DNA of 64,000 nt from Ohtaekwangia sp036503775 (GTDB taxonomy: Bacteria; Bacteroidota; Bacteroidia; Cytophagales; Cyclobacteriaceae), in the NCBI GenBank assembly GCA_036503775.1, contig DASXWH010000269.1, positions 1 to 64,000 of the forward strand, in the 5' to 3' direction. Position 1 is the first letter of the stretch, and each line of letters begins with the position of its first letter. A model generated the notes under the pieces. The model did no database searches, was not told the DNA's origin, and was given only the letters and a program-made list of their open reading frames with translations. Both the position numbers and the translations under genes were made by a program. Of this stretch, positions 43,914 to 51,988 are shown in pieces.

Positions 43914-43947
43914 GGAAAACAAAAGGCGCCCCCGTGAGCGCCTTTTG
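43914..43947 (-). terminator. terminator after rny
   Basis: A perfect 10-bp stem (CAAAAGGCGC at 43920-43929 with its complement at 43938-43947) encloses an 8-base loop. On the minus strand the stem runs into TTTTGTTTTCC, the tail expected for the rny transcript, whose stop is at 44014. The rest of the 208-base gap between 43806 and 44014 shows nothing recognisable. Confidence 0.78.
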
Positions 43948-44013
43948 CTTTTGTCGATAATGTCTGAGATCAGGTCTATGATTAAGTGCTGATCATCTGA
44001 AAAAATCAAATGG

Positions 44014-45585
44014 TTATTTGGCGTAAGCTACGCTTCTCATTTCGCGGATCACAGTTACTTTAACCTGACCCGGGTACTGCATATCACGTTCAATTTTCTG
44101 TGAGATATCAAAGCTTAGCTGACTGGCGCGTTCATCGGTTGCTTTTTCAGCATCGACAATTACACGCAATTCGCGGCCAGCCTGAATGGCGTAGCACTTC
44201 TCAACACCATCAAAGCTTAGTCCCAGTTCTTCAAGTTCTTTTAAGCGTTTGATGTATTGCTCCATCACTTCACGTCTGGCACCCGGACGCGCACCGCTGA
44301 TGGCATCGCAGGATTGAACGATAGGAGAAAGGATGCTGGTCATTTCAATTTCATCGTGGTGTGCACCGATGGCATTACACACAATGGGATGTTCCTTGTA
44401 CTTCTGCGCGAGCTCCATGCCTACAATGGCATGAGGCTTTTCCAATTCCTCCGGCCATACTTTGCCGATGTCATGTAAAAGACCTGCCCGCTTGGCTTGT
44501 TTCACATTCAGACCAAGTTCTGAAGCCATGATGGCACACAGGTTGGCCACTTCACGTGAGTGCTGCAGCAGATTCTGTCCATAAGACGAACGGAAGCGCA
44601 TGCGCCCTACCATCCTCACCAGTTCAGGGTGTAAGCCATGGATACCCAGATCGATCACCGTGCGTTCACCGATCTCTACAATTTCATCTTCAATGTTTTT
44701 AGTGGTCTTGGCTACGATCTCCTCGATGCGTGCCGGGTGGATACGGCCGTCCTGCACCAGGCGGTGCAATGAAAGACGGGCAATCTCTCTTCGTACGGGA
44801 TCGAATCCGGAAATGATAATTGCTTCCGGAGTATCGTCTACGATAATTTCTACTCCCGTGGCCGCTTCCAGTGCGCGGATATTTCTTCCCTCGCGACCGA
44901 TAACTTTACCCTTCACATCATCACTTTCGATGTTGAAAATCGACACGCAGTTTTCAATGGCGTGTTCTGTAGCGGTACGTTGTATGGTTTCGACAACAAT
45001 CTTTTTGGCTTCTTTGGTGGCCGAAAGTTTGGCCTGTTCCATGATGTCTTTAATGTAGCTGGAAGCACGGGTTTGCGCTTCATCCTTTAAGGATGCAACC
45101 AGTTGTTCACGGGCTTCTTCAGCCGTGAGTTTGGAGATGTTTTCGAGTACCTGGATCTTTTGCTGGTTGAACTTGTCAAGTTCTTCCTTTCTCTTCTTGA
45201 CGTGTTCCAGCTGAGCAGCTAGATCGGTGCGAAGGTCATCCAGTTCACCTTCCTTGCGCTTCAGATTTTCAATTTCCTTGCTGATGGTCTGCTCACGCTG
45301 CTTGATCTTCTGTTCGTTGCTGATGATAAGGCTTTTCTTTTTATTGGCCTCTTCTTCAAATTCGGAGCGCATCTTCAGGATCTTCTCCTTGGCTTCCAGA
45401 ATTCTGTCTTTTTTCAGGTTCTCCGCTGCGATCTCTGCTTCTTTCAGGATGAGTTTTGATTTGTCTTCGGCTTCCTCCTGTCTCGATTTCAGTTTACGTT
45501 TATAGAGCAGTGAACCTATCAGCAGACTCAGCACGATGGTAGCCGCCAATGCGCTGACCAGAATAATTATGACGGTCGTTGACAT
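44014..45585 (-). CDS. rny: ribonuclease Y
   Basis: 523-aa membrane-anchored endoribonuclease that initiates mRNA decay. Seen: one N-terminal membrane helix (about residues 5-27), a long charged coiled coil (about 30-200), a KH RNA-binding domain (about 210-275; KVIGREGRNIRALEAATGVEIIVDDTPE) and an HD phosphohydrolase domain (about 335-430; LLHDIGKVWPEE and GAHHDEIEM). C-terminus ends MRSVAYAK. Length and order match the family (about 520 aa). It is downstream of zapA; a small hairpin sits just before its start codon. Confidence 0.97.
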   Translation of the reverse strand: MSTTVIIILVSALAATIVLSLLIGSLLYKRKLKSRQEEAEDKSKLILKEAEIAAENLKKDRILEAKEKILKMRSEFEEEANKKKSLIISNEQKIKQREQTISKEIENLKRKEGELDDLRTDLAAQLEHVKKRKEELDKFNQQKIQVLENISKLTAEEAREQLVASLKDEAQTRASSYIKDIMEQAKLSATKEAKKIVVETIQRTATEHAIENCVSIFNIESDDVKGKVIGREGRNIRALEAATGVEIIVDDTPEAIIISGFDPVRREIARLSLHRLVQDGRIHPARIEEIVAKTTKNIEDEIVEIGERTVIDLGIHGLHPELVRMVGRMRFRSSYGQNLLQHSREVANLCAIMASELGLNVKQAKRAGLLHDIGKVWPEELEKPHAIVGMELAQKYKEHPIVCNAIGAHHDEIEMTSILSPIVQSCDAISGARPGARREVMEQYIKRLKELEELGLSFDGVEKCYAIQAGRELRVIVDAEKATDERASQLSFDISQKIERDMQYPGQVKVTVIREMRSVAYAK

Positions 45586-45592
45586 AAAATTA

Positions 45593-45612
45593 GGGTTATA
45601 TGGATCTAACCC
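45593..45612 (-). promoter_or_regulatory. hairpin immediately upstream of the rny start codon
   Basis: GGGTTA (45593-45598) pairs with TAACCC (45607-45612) around 8 bases. On the minus strand it is followed by TAATTTT and then the rny ATG, so the stem ends 7 bases before the start codon. It could block ribosome access or act as a weak terminator. Confidence 0.35.
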
Positions 45613-45657
45613 GGTTTGCCGCCTTGGCCAGGAAATACTTTGGAGTAGAAAAAAAGA

Positions 45658-45945
45658 CTACAGGATGGATTGGGAAACGAGGTGATTCAGATGGTTTACT
45701 TTTTCAAACACAGTCTGATCGATGACCTGGTGTGTTTCGTCCGCTGCCATTTTATCAACCAGGCAATCGAAGGCCACCATGGCCAGTAAATCTTGTTTAT
45801 CGTCAATCCCAAATTGCTCCCGGTAAGATTTTAGCTTTTCATTGATGAGCTTGCCGGCCATCCTCACGCGCTCTTCATCAGATCGCTTTACCTTCATGGG
45901 GTATTCGCGATCGGCTATTTTGATTTTTATAGAGAGTTCGTCCAT
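45658..45945 (-). CDS. zapA: cell division protein ZapA
   Basis: 95-aa ZapA homologue, which binds and bundles FtsZ filaments at midcell. The N-terminal beta-hairpin region (IKIKIADREYPMKVKRSDEERVRMAGKLINEKL) and a C-terminal helix for coiled-coil dimerisation are present. A TTG lies one codon upstream; the ATG at 45943-45945 is used. It lies 21 bases after the coiled-coil protein and 72 bases before rny; the gap is too short for a 6S RNA. Confidence 0.92.
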   Translation of the reverse strand: MDELSIKIKIADREYPMKVKRSDEERVRMAGKLINEKLKSYREQFGIDDKQDLLAMVAFDCLVDKMAADETHQVIDQTVFEKVNHLNHLVSQSIL

Positions 45946-45966
45946 CAAGTAATCTTACAGGGTGCT

Positions 45967-46263
45967 TTATCTGCTTAAGTGAGCGATGCACTTATCGATC
46001 TCACGAATGTACTCGTCCACTTTCTTCTTCAACTCCAGAACACTTCCGTCTTCCGGGTGTAAATTATCCACAATTTTAGTGATTTTCAGTTGATTATGAA
46101 AACCGCTGATTTGCTCGTCACGGACCTTGATGAATGACTTCAACTCCTGATTTTCGCTTTTTAAGCGCTTCAGTTCCTCCTTCAGGTTTTTATGTTCATT
46201 GATAAGTACCAAAAGCTTTCGCTCAAGGCCACTGAGGTTGGATTTTAAGATTTCCTGGTCCAT
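45967..46263 (-). CDS. small coiled-coil protein, possible ZapB-like partner
   Basis: 98-aa, entirely helical protein with a strong heptad pattern at about residues 5-60 (LSGLERKLLVLINEHKNLKEELKRLKSENQELKSF) and a conserved-looking C-terminal segment (LKKKVDEYIREIDKCIAHL). It lies between pheT and zapA on the same strand; in Bacteroidota this is the usual place of a small coiled-coil protein. Adjacency to zapA suggests a division role, but sequence similarity to ZapB is no more than the shared coiled coil. Confidence 0.75.
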   Translation of the reverse strand: MDQEILKSNLSGLERKLLVLINEHKNLKEELKRLKSENQELKSFIKVRDEQISGFHNQLKITKIVDNLHPEDGSVLELKKKVDEYIREIDKCIAHLSR

Positions 46264-46341
46264 GTAAATGTCTTTATCAGTAAAAGTCAGTTCCTGTCGG
46301 TGGTAAACTGGCCTTAGGTGTGTTTAGTGTGTGATGATATT

Positions 46342-48756
46342 TTATTTTCGGATAACAGCCCCGAGTTTTTCTTCGAATGCCTTCATTAGCCGATCCATTG
46401 TCTTGTCAATTTCATCGTCAGTCAGGGTCTTGTTTTCATCTAAAAGCGTAAAACCAAGAGCATATGCTTTTTTACCCTGCGGAATATTGTCACCTTCGTA
46501 AACATCAAACGCAATAATATTCCGAACCAATTTTTTCTCAGTGCTCATTACGAGATTACTGATTTCACGGAAGGTAACCTGCTTATCTAACACAAGCGAC
46601 AAATCGCGCCTTACTTCCGGGAATTTGGCAACTTCCTGAATTACTAACTTAGGGTTTGCAGCTTGGAAAAGCAAGGATGTGTTGAGTTCGGCATAAAATA
46701 AATCCTGCTTGATACCAAAATCCTTTAGCAACGCACTTTTTACTTTTCCCAGCTTACCGATTTCTTCTTTGCCGCGCAGTAATTTTAAACCGTATTCCAA
46801 CAACGGATCGGTAATGGGTTCCTGTTGCAGATTGTTCATACCAGATTTGATAACGATATGATGTATCTGCTGAGCCAGGTCAAAGTAACTTATGTTTTGT
46901 GATTTATGTTGCCAGTTCTCTGCCTCTGTTTTGCCTGTCATATACAGCGCTAATCGCTCTTCTTCGTGGTATTCAGCAGCTTCCTTGTAATAGATCTTAC
47001 CGAATTCGTAGAGCTTCAGATCTTTCTGTCTGCGGTTGATGTTGTAGGCGCATACTTCAAGGCCGGTAAACAGCATGGTTTGCCGTAAAATGCCTTGTTC
47101 TTCACTAAGCTTGTTCAGTATTTCTACCGGTTCGCCTTTGAAAGTGAGGTTATGCTTTTGCTGATAACTGTAGTTAGTCAGTGAGTTGGTCCAGATTTCA
47201 AAAAAACCATTTGAAATCAGGATCTCCCCTACAGATCTTTTGTACTTATCAATACTCTTGACGGGAAACTCAGATAAATAATCTGTGCGTGCCGTATCGG
47301 ATAATTCAATATTGTTAAATCCGTAAATGCGAAGGATCTCTTCGATCACATCCGCTTCCTGTACAACATCTACCCGATAAGGAGGAATGGAAACCGTATA
47401 GCTATCTTCATTTTTATTCAGAATGGTGATATCCAATCCCTGAAGGATCTGAAATACCTGCTCACGGGGAATGGCTTTTCCGATCAGCCGGTTGACATTC
47501 CTGTCTTTTACTTCGATTACTTTATTTTCAATGGGGGCAGGATAGGTATCTGTAACCTCAGAAGAAATTTGTCCACCGGCAATTTCCTTGATCAGCAAGG
47601 CAGCCCGCTTAAGTGCGTATACAGTAATGTTGGGATCAGTTCCTCGTTCATACCGGAATGATGCATCTGTCTTTAACTGATGATGAAGCGAGGTTTTTCT
47701 CACAAAATCGGCCGCGAAGTAGGCACTTTCCAGAAATACATTTTTTGTTTTAGCAGTGATCCCTGATTTTGTTCCACCAAAAACACCAGCGATACACATA
47801 CCTTCTTCTGCGTTGCAGATCATCAGGTCTTTCGCCTGAAGTGTTCTTTCTTTGCCATCCAGCGTGGTGAACTTTGATCCGGCAGGCAGTGTCTTTACAA
47901 TGACTTTTCCTCCTGTGATTTCATCGGCATCGAAAGCATGCATGGGCTGACCCAGTTCATGGCAGATGAAATTGGTAATATCAACAATGTTATTGATTGG
48001 CGTAAGACCAATTGACAATAACCGGTTCTTTAACCATTCCGGAGAATCTGTTACGGTAATTCCGGAGACCGTTACAGCAGAGTAACGCGGACATGCTGTA
48101 GCGTTTTCAACAACAACAGGAATAGAAAGAGAATGCGTATCAGATTTGAAGTTATCAACCGATGGCCATTTGATGTTTCTGTTTTTTGCGGCTTTAATAT
48201 CACGTGCCACACCGATGTGAGATGCTGCATCAGCGCGGTTAGGTGTTAACCCGATCTCCAGAATATAATCGGATTGAATATTGAAAAATTCAGAAGCAGG
48301 AGTTCCGTTAGCAACTTTTGTATCCAGCACCAGAATGCCAGCATGGCTTTCCCCTAATCCGATTTCATCTTCAGCGCAGATCATACCTTCAGATTGTTCA
48401 CCCCGGATCTTTGCATTCTTAATGGTGAAGGGTTCGCCTTTGGTAGGATAAACGGTGGAACCAGGTGTGGCAACAACTACTTTCTGTCCGGCTGCCACAT
48501 TGGGCGCACCGCACACGATGGGCAGAACCCTGCCTCCACCAACATCCACCGTAGTAACGGAAAGCTTATCTGCGTTGGGGTGTTTTGAGCATGTGATCAC
48601 CTCACCGATAACCAACCCCTTTAATCCGCCTTTTATGGTTTCATGCTCCTCAACCTTTTCAACTTCAAGCCCGGTGGAGGTGAGCACTTTGCCAATATCT
48701 TCAGCTGATTCGGGTATATCGATATAGTCTTTCAGCCAATTGTATGAGATGGTCAT
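46342..48756 (-). CDS. pheT: phenylalanyl-tRNA synthetase beta subunit
   Basis: 804-aa beta chain of the alpha2-beta2 enzyme that charges tRNA-Phe and edits Tyr-tRNA-Phe. In order: OB-fold tRNA-binding domain (about residues 40-150; VIGEVITCSKHPNADKLSV), B3/B4 editing domain (about 210-380; ITNFICHELGQPMHAFDADE), B5 DNA-binding-like domain (about 400-475), a catalytic-like core (about 490-690) and a C-terminal anticodon-binding FDX-ACB domain (about 710-802; PEVRRDLSLVLDKQVTF). Length is normal. pheS is not in the window. A hairpin upstream at 48766-48796 could be a terminator of the DUF1684 gene or a leader element of pheT. Confidence 0.97.
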   Translation of the reverse strand: MTISYNWLKDYIDIPESAEDIGKVLTSTGLEVEKVEEHETIKGGLKGLVIGEVITCSKHPNADKLSVTTVDVGGGRVLPIVCGAPNVAAGQKVVVATPGSTVYPTKGEPFTIKNAKIRGEQSEGMICAEDEIGLGESHAGILVLDTKVANGTPASEFFNIQSDYILEIGLTPNRADAASHIGVARDIKAAKNRNIKWPSVDNFKSDTHSLSIPVVVENATACPRYSAVTVSGITVTDSPEWLKNRLLSIGLTPINNIVDITNFICHELGQPMHAFDADEITGGKVIVKTLPAGSKFTTLDGKERTLQAKDLMICNAEEGMCIAGVFGGTKSGITAKTKNVFLESAYFAADFVRKTSLHHQLKTDASFRYERGTDPNITVYALKRAALLIKEIAGGQISSEVTDTYPAPIENKVIEVKDRNVNRLIGKAIPREQVFQILQGLDITILNKNEDSYTVSIPPYRVDVVQEADVIEEILRIYGFNNIELSDTARTDYLSEFPVKSIDKYKRSVGEILISNGFFEIWTNSLTNYSYQQKHNLTFKGEPVEILNKLSEEQGILRQTMLFTGLEVCAYNINRRQKDLKLYEFGKIYYKEAAEYHEEERLALYMTGKTEAENWQHKSQNISYFDLAQQIHHIVIKSGMNNLQQEPITDPLLEYGLKLLRGKEEIGKLGKVKSALLKDFGIKQDLFYAELNTSLLFQAANPKLVIQEVAKFPEVRRDLSLVLDKQVTFREISNLVMSTEKKLVRNIIAFDVYEGDNIPQGKKAYALGFTLLDENKTLTDDEIDKTMDRLMKAFEEKLGAVIRK

Positions 48757-48765
48757 AGTCTGTAG

Positions 48766-48796
48766 TAAAGAAAGACCCGGATATCCTGTCCGGGTT
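48766..48796 (-). terminator. hairpin between the DUF1684 gene and pheT
   Basis: ACCCGGA (48775-48781) pairs with TCCGGGT (48789-48795), 7-base loop. On the minus strand it is followed by CTTTCTTTAC. It ends 10-20 bases before the pheT ATG, so it is either the terminator of the DUF1684 transcript or an attenuator-like element of pheT. No phenylalanine-rich leader peptide was seen. Confidence 0.5.
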
Positions 48797-48874
48797 TGTT
48801 AAATATGACCTCAAAAATAATGGTTTAGGCTGAACTAGTGACTAAAAAGACCGATTTCATTGCCGGCTTTCAGG

Positions 48875-49495
48875 CTATTCGGAGTGATAGTTTTTTTCAC
48901 CGGCCCGGATGGCCACTTTCAACAGATTTTCACGGGGAGGAATGGGACAGGAATAACTTTCGTTATAGGCACAATAGGGGTTATACGCCTGATTAAAATC
49001 AAGTGTGATGGTGTTACTGCCCTGAACTTTGGTAATGTCCAGGTAGCGTCCGGCACCATATGTTTCTACAGCACTGGTCTCATCGCCAAAAGCCAGAAAT
49101 AATTTTCCCCGATAGGGGCCCATATCGACCATTTCCAGAATCAGTAATTTGTTGTGATAGCCATCCAGATCAAATTCAGCAAAGGCATATTCAACGTACC
49201 GCTCTTCTTTGCCATCACTGGTAGGTAATAGAACAACCTGCTTATTGGTGATGGGAGTCAGGTCTGCTGTTATTTTGTATTTCAGATCAGGAGGATAGTA
49301 TGTGAGCCCCTTGAAATCAGTTGGATTTTCAGCGAACGGAGATTCCTTTGACGTTTTCATGAACCGTTCTTTCTCTGCACGTTCTTCTTCAATCTGTTTG
49401 AGATACCCGGATTGATCCTGACCCAGGAATGAATAGAACACGCTGATCAATGCAACTACCACCAGGATCAGCAGGATGATATTTTGTTTTTTCAT
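48875..49495 (-). CDS. DUF1684 domain-containing membrane-anchored protein
   Basis: 206-aa protein with one N-terminal membrane anchor (residues about 5-22) and a DUF1684 domain over most of the rest: FKGLTYYPPDLKYKITADL, GKLFLAFGDETSAVETYGAGRYLDI, then LDFNQAYNPYCAYNESYSCPIPPRENLLKV, the family hallmark. Function of DUF1684 is not established as far as I know. Its ATG overlaps the stop of the upstream serine hydrolase by 4 bases (ATGA), indicating co-translation. Confidence 0.88.
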   Translation of the reverse strand: MKKQNIILLILVVVALISVFYSFLGQDQSGYLKQIEEERAEKERFMKTSKESPFAENPTDFKGLTYYPPDLKYKITADLTPITNKQVVLLPTSDGKEERYVEYAFAEFDLDGYHNKLLILEMVDMGPYRGKLFLAFGDETSAVETYGAGRYLDITKVQGSNTITLDFNQAYNPYCAYNESYSCPIPPRENLLKVAIRAGEKNYHSE

Positions 49496-50757
49496 GGAGC
49501 CGGAGTGCGTGCTAAAAGTATACGTTGGCGGTTGTCGTACGCCTGAATGGAATCATACTGTGCACGGAAAAGATTGAAAAATATCGGGATTCCTTTATCT
49601 GCAACCATACCGGGTGCATTGGCCAGCAGACAAACGGCTATGCGTTCTTTGGTATTGATGGCCACCTCACTGCGGAATCCGTTGACATAACCACCGTGAT
49701 AAACCAGTGTGTCGTTGGGGTAGTACAGTATGCGCCATCCTAATCCATAGTAGGAGCTACTCAGGCGCTGGGTTCTTCCGTAGTTTCTGTTTTTGGATGG
49801 TGCTTTTACTTCAGGTGTAAAAACCTGCTCAAGTGTTTCGGGGTGAATTACATCAGGTCTGTTACCCAGAAGAGCCATCATCCAGTTGGCCATGTCAGAT
49901 ATACTCGCATTAATGCCTCCTGCAGGAGCAACATTATAGTAGGTGTTGGTGATGGAAGTGGGGCGCCATTTTCCATACCGGATGCGGTGAGGCCAGGCGC
50001 GGTTTACATTTTGGGTAATGGTGTTGTAGTCAAGCGAAGCGTCAGTCATATTCAGCGGGCCAAATACGCGTTCTTTCATTTCTTCTTCAAAAGATTTTCC
50101 GGTGGCGGCATGTATCACTTCACCAATTACACTATAAACTACATTCTGATAACTGTACTCTACACCCACCTTGTTGCTGAGATCAACATCTTTGAGTTTG
50201 GCCAGCATCACAGAAAGTTCGGTTCCATCTTCAACCAATGTTGTGTAGGTGTGATACGGAAGTCCGGTGGTGTGTGATAAAACATGACGCAACGTAAGTT
50301 GTTCCGTCTGTTCTTTTGTTTTCAGGGCAAAAGAAGGAACGTATTTAATTACGGGATCATCCCAGTTGAGCGTATCGTCTGCTACGAGCATGCCAGTGAG
50401 AAAGGAAGAAAAACATTTTGAAACCGATGCCAGCCTGAAAACCGTGTTCTCATTGACGGAGTCTTTTCCACTTGCGATTTTGACACCGAAACCTTTCAGG
50501 AAAACAATGTTGGAATCTTTTACGATCGCAATTGCCGCCCCGGGAATTCCTGAAATACGCATCAGGTCTTCGATCTCTTTTTCATAGTCATCGAGAAGAT
50601 GCTGGAATTTAGGATTTACATATACCGGAGTTTTGGTCTTAGCCACTGCAGGTAAAGGAGCAGGCTTTGACTCAACCGTCTTTTCTGATCTCTCCAGCAG
50701 AAAAACGGAGAGAACCAGGAGAGTGACACCGGCCAGTATGTAGTATTTGATGTTCAT
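49492..50757 (-). CDS. membrane-anchored serine hydrolase, class C beta-lactamase family
   Basis: 421-aa protein with an N-terminal membrane segment (residues about 5-21) and a beta-lactamase-fold domain. The catalytic SxxK is in RLASVSKCFSS, the YxN motif in YSYQNVVYSVIGEV, and the third box region in VYHGGYVNGFRSEVAIN. Members are usually peptidases or esterases acting in the periplasm. It is translationally coupled to a DUF1684 gene. It is a paralogue of the hydrolase at 15386-16654, but with a membrane anchor in place of a cleaved signal. Confidence 0.9.
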   Translation of the reverse strand: MNIKYYILAGVTLLVLSVFLLERSEKTVESKPAPLPAVAKTKTPVYVNPKFQHLLDDYEKEIEDLMRISGIPGAAIAIVKDSNIVFLKGFGVKIASGKDSVNENTVFRLASVSKCFSSFLTGMLVADDTLNWDDPVIKYVPSFALKTKEQTEQLTLRHVLSHTTGLPYHTYTTLVEDGTELSVMLAKLKDVDLSNKVGVEYSYQNVVYSVIGEVIHAATGKSFEEEMKERVFGPLNMTDASLDYNTITQNVNRAWPHRIRYGKWRPTSITNTYYNVAPAGGINASISDMANWMMALLGNRPDVIHPETLEQVFTPEVKAPSKNRNYGRTQRLSSSYYGLGWRILYYPNDTLVYHGGYVNGFRSEVAINTKERIAVCLLANAPGMVADKGIPIFFNLFRAQYDSIQAYDNRQRILLARTPAP

Positions 50758-50810
50758 TACGGTCAGATATTTGGAACGATGAACACATCAACTTCATTGT
50801 GTGTAGGTGG

Positions 50811-51518
50811 TTACACCATTCCTTCATCTGCAAAGCTAAAATATTTCTGGCCAGCTAGTATCAAATGGTCCAGAACCTGAATCTCCAGCAGTTTCCCGCC
50901 TTCTTTAAGTTTTTTGGTGAGATTGATATCAGCTTCACTGGCGGTTAGGTTGCCTGAAGGGTGATTATGTGCGAGAATGATGCCGCTGGCAAGGGACTCC
51001 AGTGCCATTTTAAAAATGATTTTAGGATCGGCCACGGTGCCCGCTACTCCACCCTGGCTAACCTGTTTCTTAGCGATTACCCGGTTTGCCCGGTTTAGCA
51101 GCAATATCCAGAATTCTTCATGCGGCATATCCAGCAATTCAGCCTTCAGTATTTCATAGGCGTCTTTCGACCCGGTGATCTTTGGTTTCGCGTCTGATTC
51201 AAGTTCTTTTCTCCTTCGTCCCAGTTCAAGGGCAGCGACAATGGTTATTGCTTTTGCTTCACCAATACCTTTTATTTTAACCAGGTCTTTTACCGTAAGG
51301 CGAGCAAGTTCATGCAGATTATAATCCACACCTTGCATGATCTTCTTGGCGAGGTCTACTGCACTAAGGGTAGAGGTGCCTGTTCCCAGGAGTATAGCAA
51401 TGAGTTCAGCATCGGAGAGTGATGCTTTTCCTTTGAGGATCAGTTTTTCACGGGGACGATCTTCGGGAGACCAGTTCTTAATGGTTAAAGGCTTCTCCAG
51501 CTTTTCCTGAACATTCAT
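50811..51518 (-). CDS. radC: RadC/JAB-domain protein
   Basis: 235-aa protein of the RadC family (historically DNA repair; molecular function still uncertain). The N-terminal UPF0758 region has a helix-hairpin-helix (LTVKDLVKIKGIGEAKAITIVAALE); the C-terminal JAB1/MPN metalloprotease-like domain has the intact metal motif ILAHNHPSGNLTASEADINLT. The frame is open to 51545, but the ATG at 51516-51518 fits the family length. Its start codon lies next to heptad repeat element B. Confidence 0.92.
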   Translation of the reverse strand: MNVQEKLEKPLTIKNWSPEDRPREKLILKGKASLSDAELIAILLGTGTSTLSAVDLAKKIMQGVDYNLHELARLTVKDLVKIKGIGEAKAITIVAALELGRRRKELESDAKPKITGSKDAYEILKAELLDMPHEEFWILLLNRANRVIAKKQVSQGGVAGTVADPKIIFKMALESLASGIILAHNHPSGNLTASEADINLTKKLKEGGKLLEIQVLDHLILAGQKYFSFADEGMV

Positions 51519-51533
51519 ACAACGGTTAATAGT

Positions 51534-51600
51534 TTTAAGGTGCAACGTTTGGTGTTTAAAGTTAACCTTAAACCTCAGACTTCAAGCGTTAAACATTAGG
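51534..51600. repeat. inverted 7-base-unit repeat element B
   Basis: Minus-strand units at 51561-51534 read CTTTAAA, CACCAAA, CGTTGCA, CCTTAAA; plus-strand units at 51566-51600 read CCTTAAA, CCTCAGA, CTTCAAG, CGTTAAA, CATTAGG. The two arrays are head to head, only 4 bases apart, and share the CNTTAAA consensus with element A at 31000-31086. It lies between rpsT and radC. Confidence 0.75.
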
Positions 51601-51605
51601 GTGTA

Positions 51606-51643
51606 GATAAAAAGAAAGCCCTGACGATGCGATCATCAGGGCT
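51606..51643 (-). terminator. terminator after rpsT
   Basis: AGCCCTGA (51617-51624) pairs with TCAGGGCT (51636-51643). On the minus strand the stem is followed by TTCTTTTTATC. The stop of rpsT is at 51669, 26 bases before the stem. Confidence 0.87.
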
Positions 51644-51668
51644 ATATAAAGCGGTTTACGTAAAAATC

Positions 51669-51923
51669 TTAAGCGATCTTATTCACGCGTTTAGCCAGCT
51701 TAGACTTTTGGTTAGCGGCCTTCTTCCAGTGAATAATATTCTTTTTAGCCAATTTGTCGATCATCGCAGAAACCTGCTTTAAGAGCTCCTGTGCTTCAGA
51801 CTTCACCGTAGTAGCTTGTAATTTCTTTACAATAGTACGGGTAGTTTTGTGCTGGTAGCGGTTTCTAACGCGTTTTGCCTCGTTGGCGCGGATTCTTTTT
51901 TCAGCTGACTTATGGTTTGCCAT
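51669..51923 (-). CDS. rpsT: 30S ribosomal protein S20
   Basis: 84-aa basic helical protein that binds 16S rRNA early in 30S assembly. The N-terminus MANHKSAEKRIRANEAKRVRNRY and C-terminal helix (IIHWKKAANQKSKLAKRVNKI) are characteristic of S20. Normal length. It is monocistronic, with a strong terminator downstream, and is transcribed from the gap behind the M1 peptidase gene (65 bases). Confidence 0.97.
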   Translation of the reverse strand: MANHKSAEKRIRANEAKRVRNRYQHKTTRTIVKKLQATTVKSEAQELLKQVSAMIDKLAKKNIIHWKKAANQKSKLAKRVNKIA

Positions 51924-51988
51924 AGCTCGTTTTCAAATAAGGACTGCAAAGGTAAGGGGATTTGTCAAAAATGCAATGTAGCCCCAAA

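Noticed and set aside
44600..45058. 152-aa open frame on the plus strand
   Set aside because: It lies entirely antisense to rny, whose KH and HD motifs are unambiguous; the translation is low-complexity (Ser/Ile/Arg rich) and has no recognisable features.
45586..45657. Possible 6S RNA, because the gene often lies near zapA
   Set aside because: The gap is only 72 bases and shows one small hairpin, not the long bulged rod of 6S RNA.
48757..48874. Phenylalanine attenuator for pheT
   Set aside because: Only one hairpin is seen and no short leader ORF with consecutive Phe codons; kept as a terminator with low certainty about pheT control.
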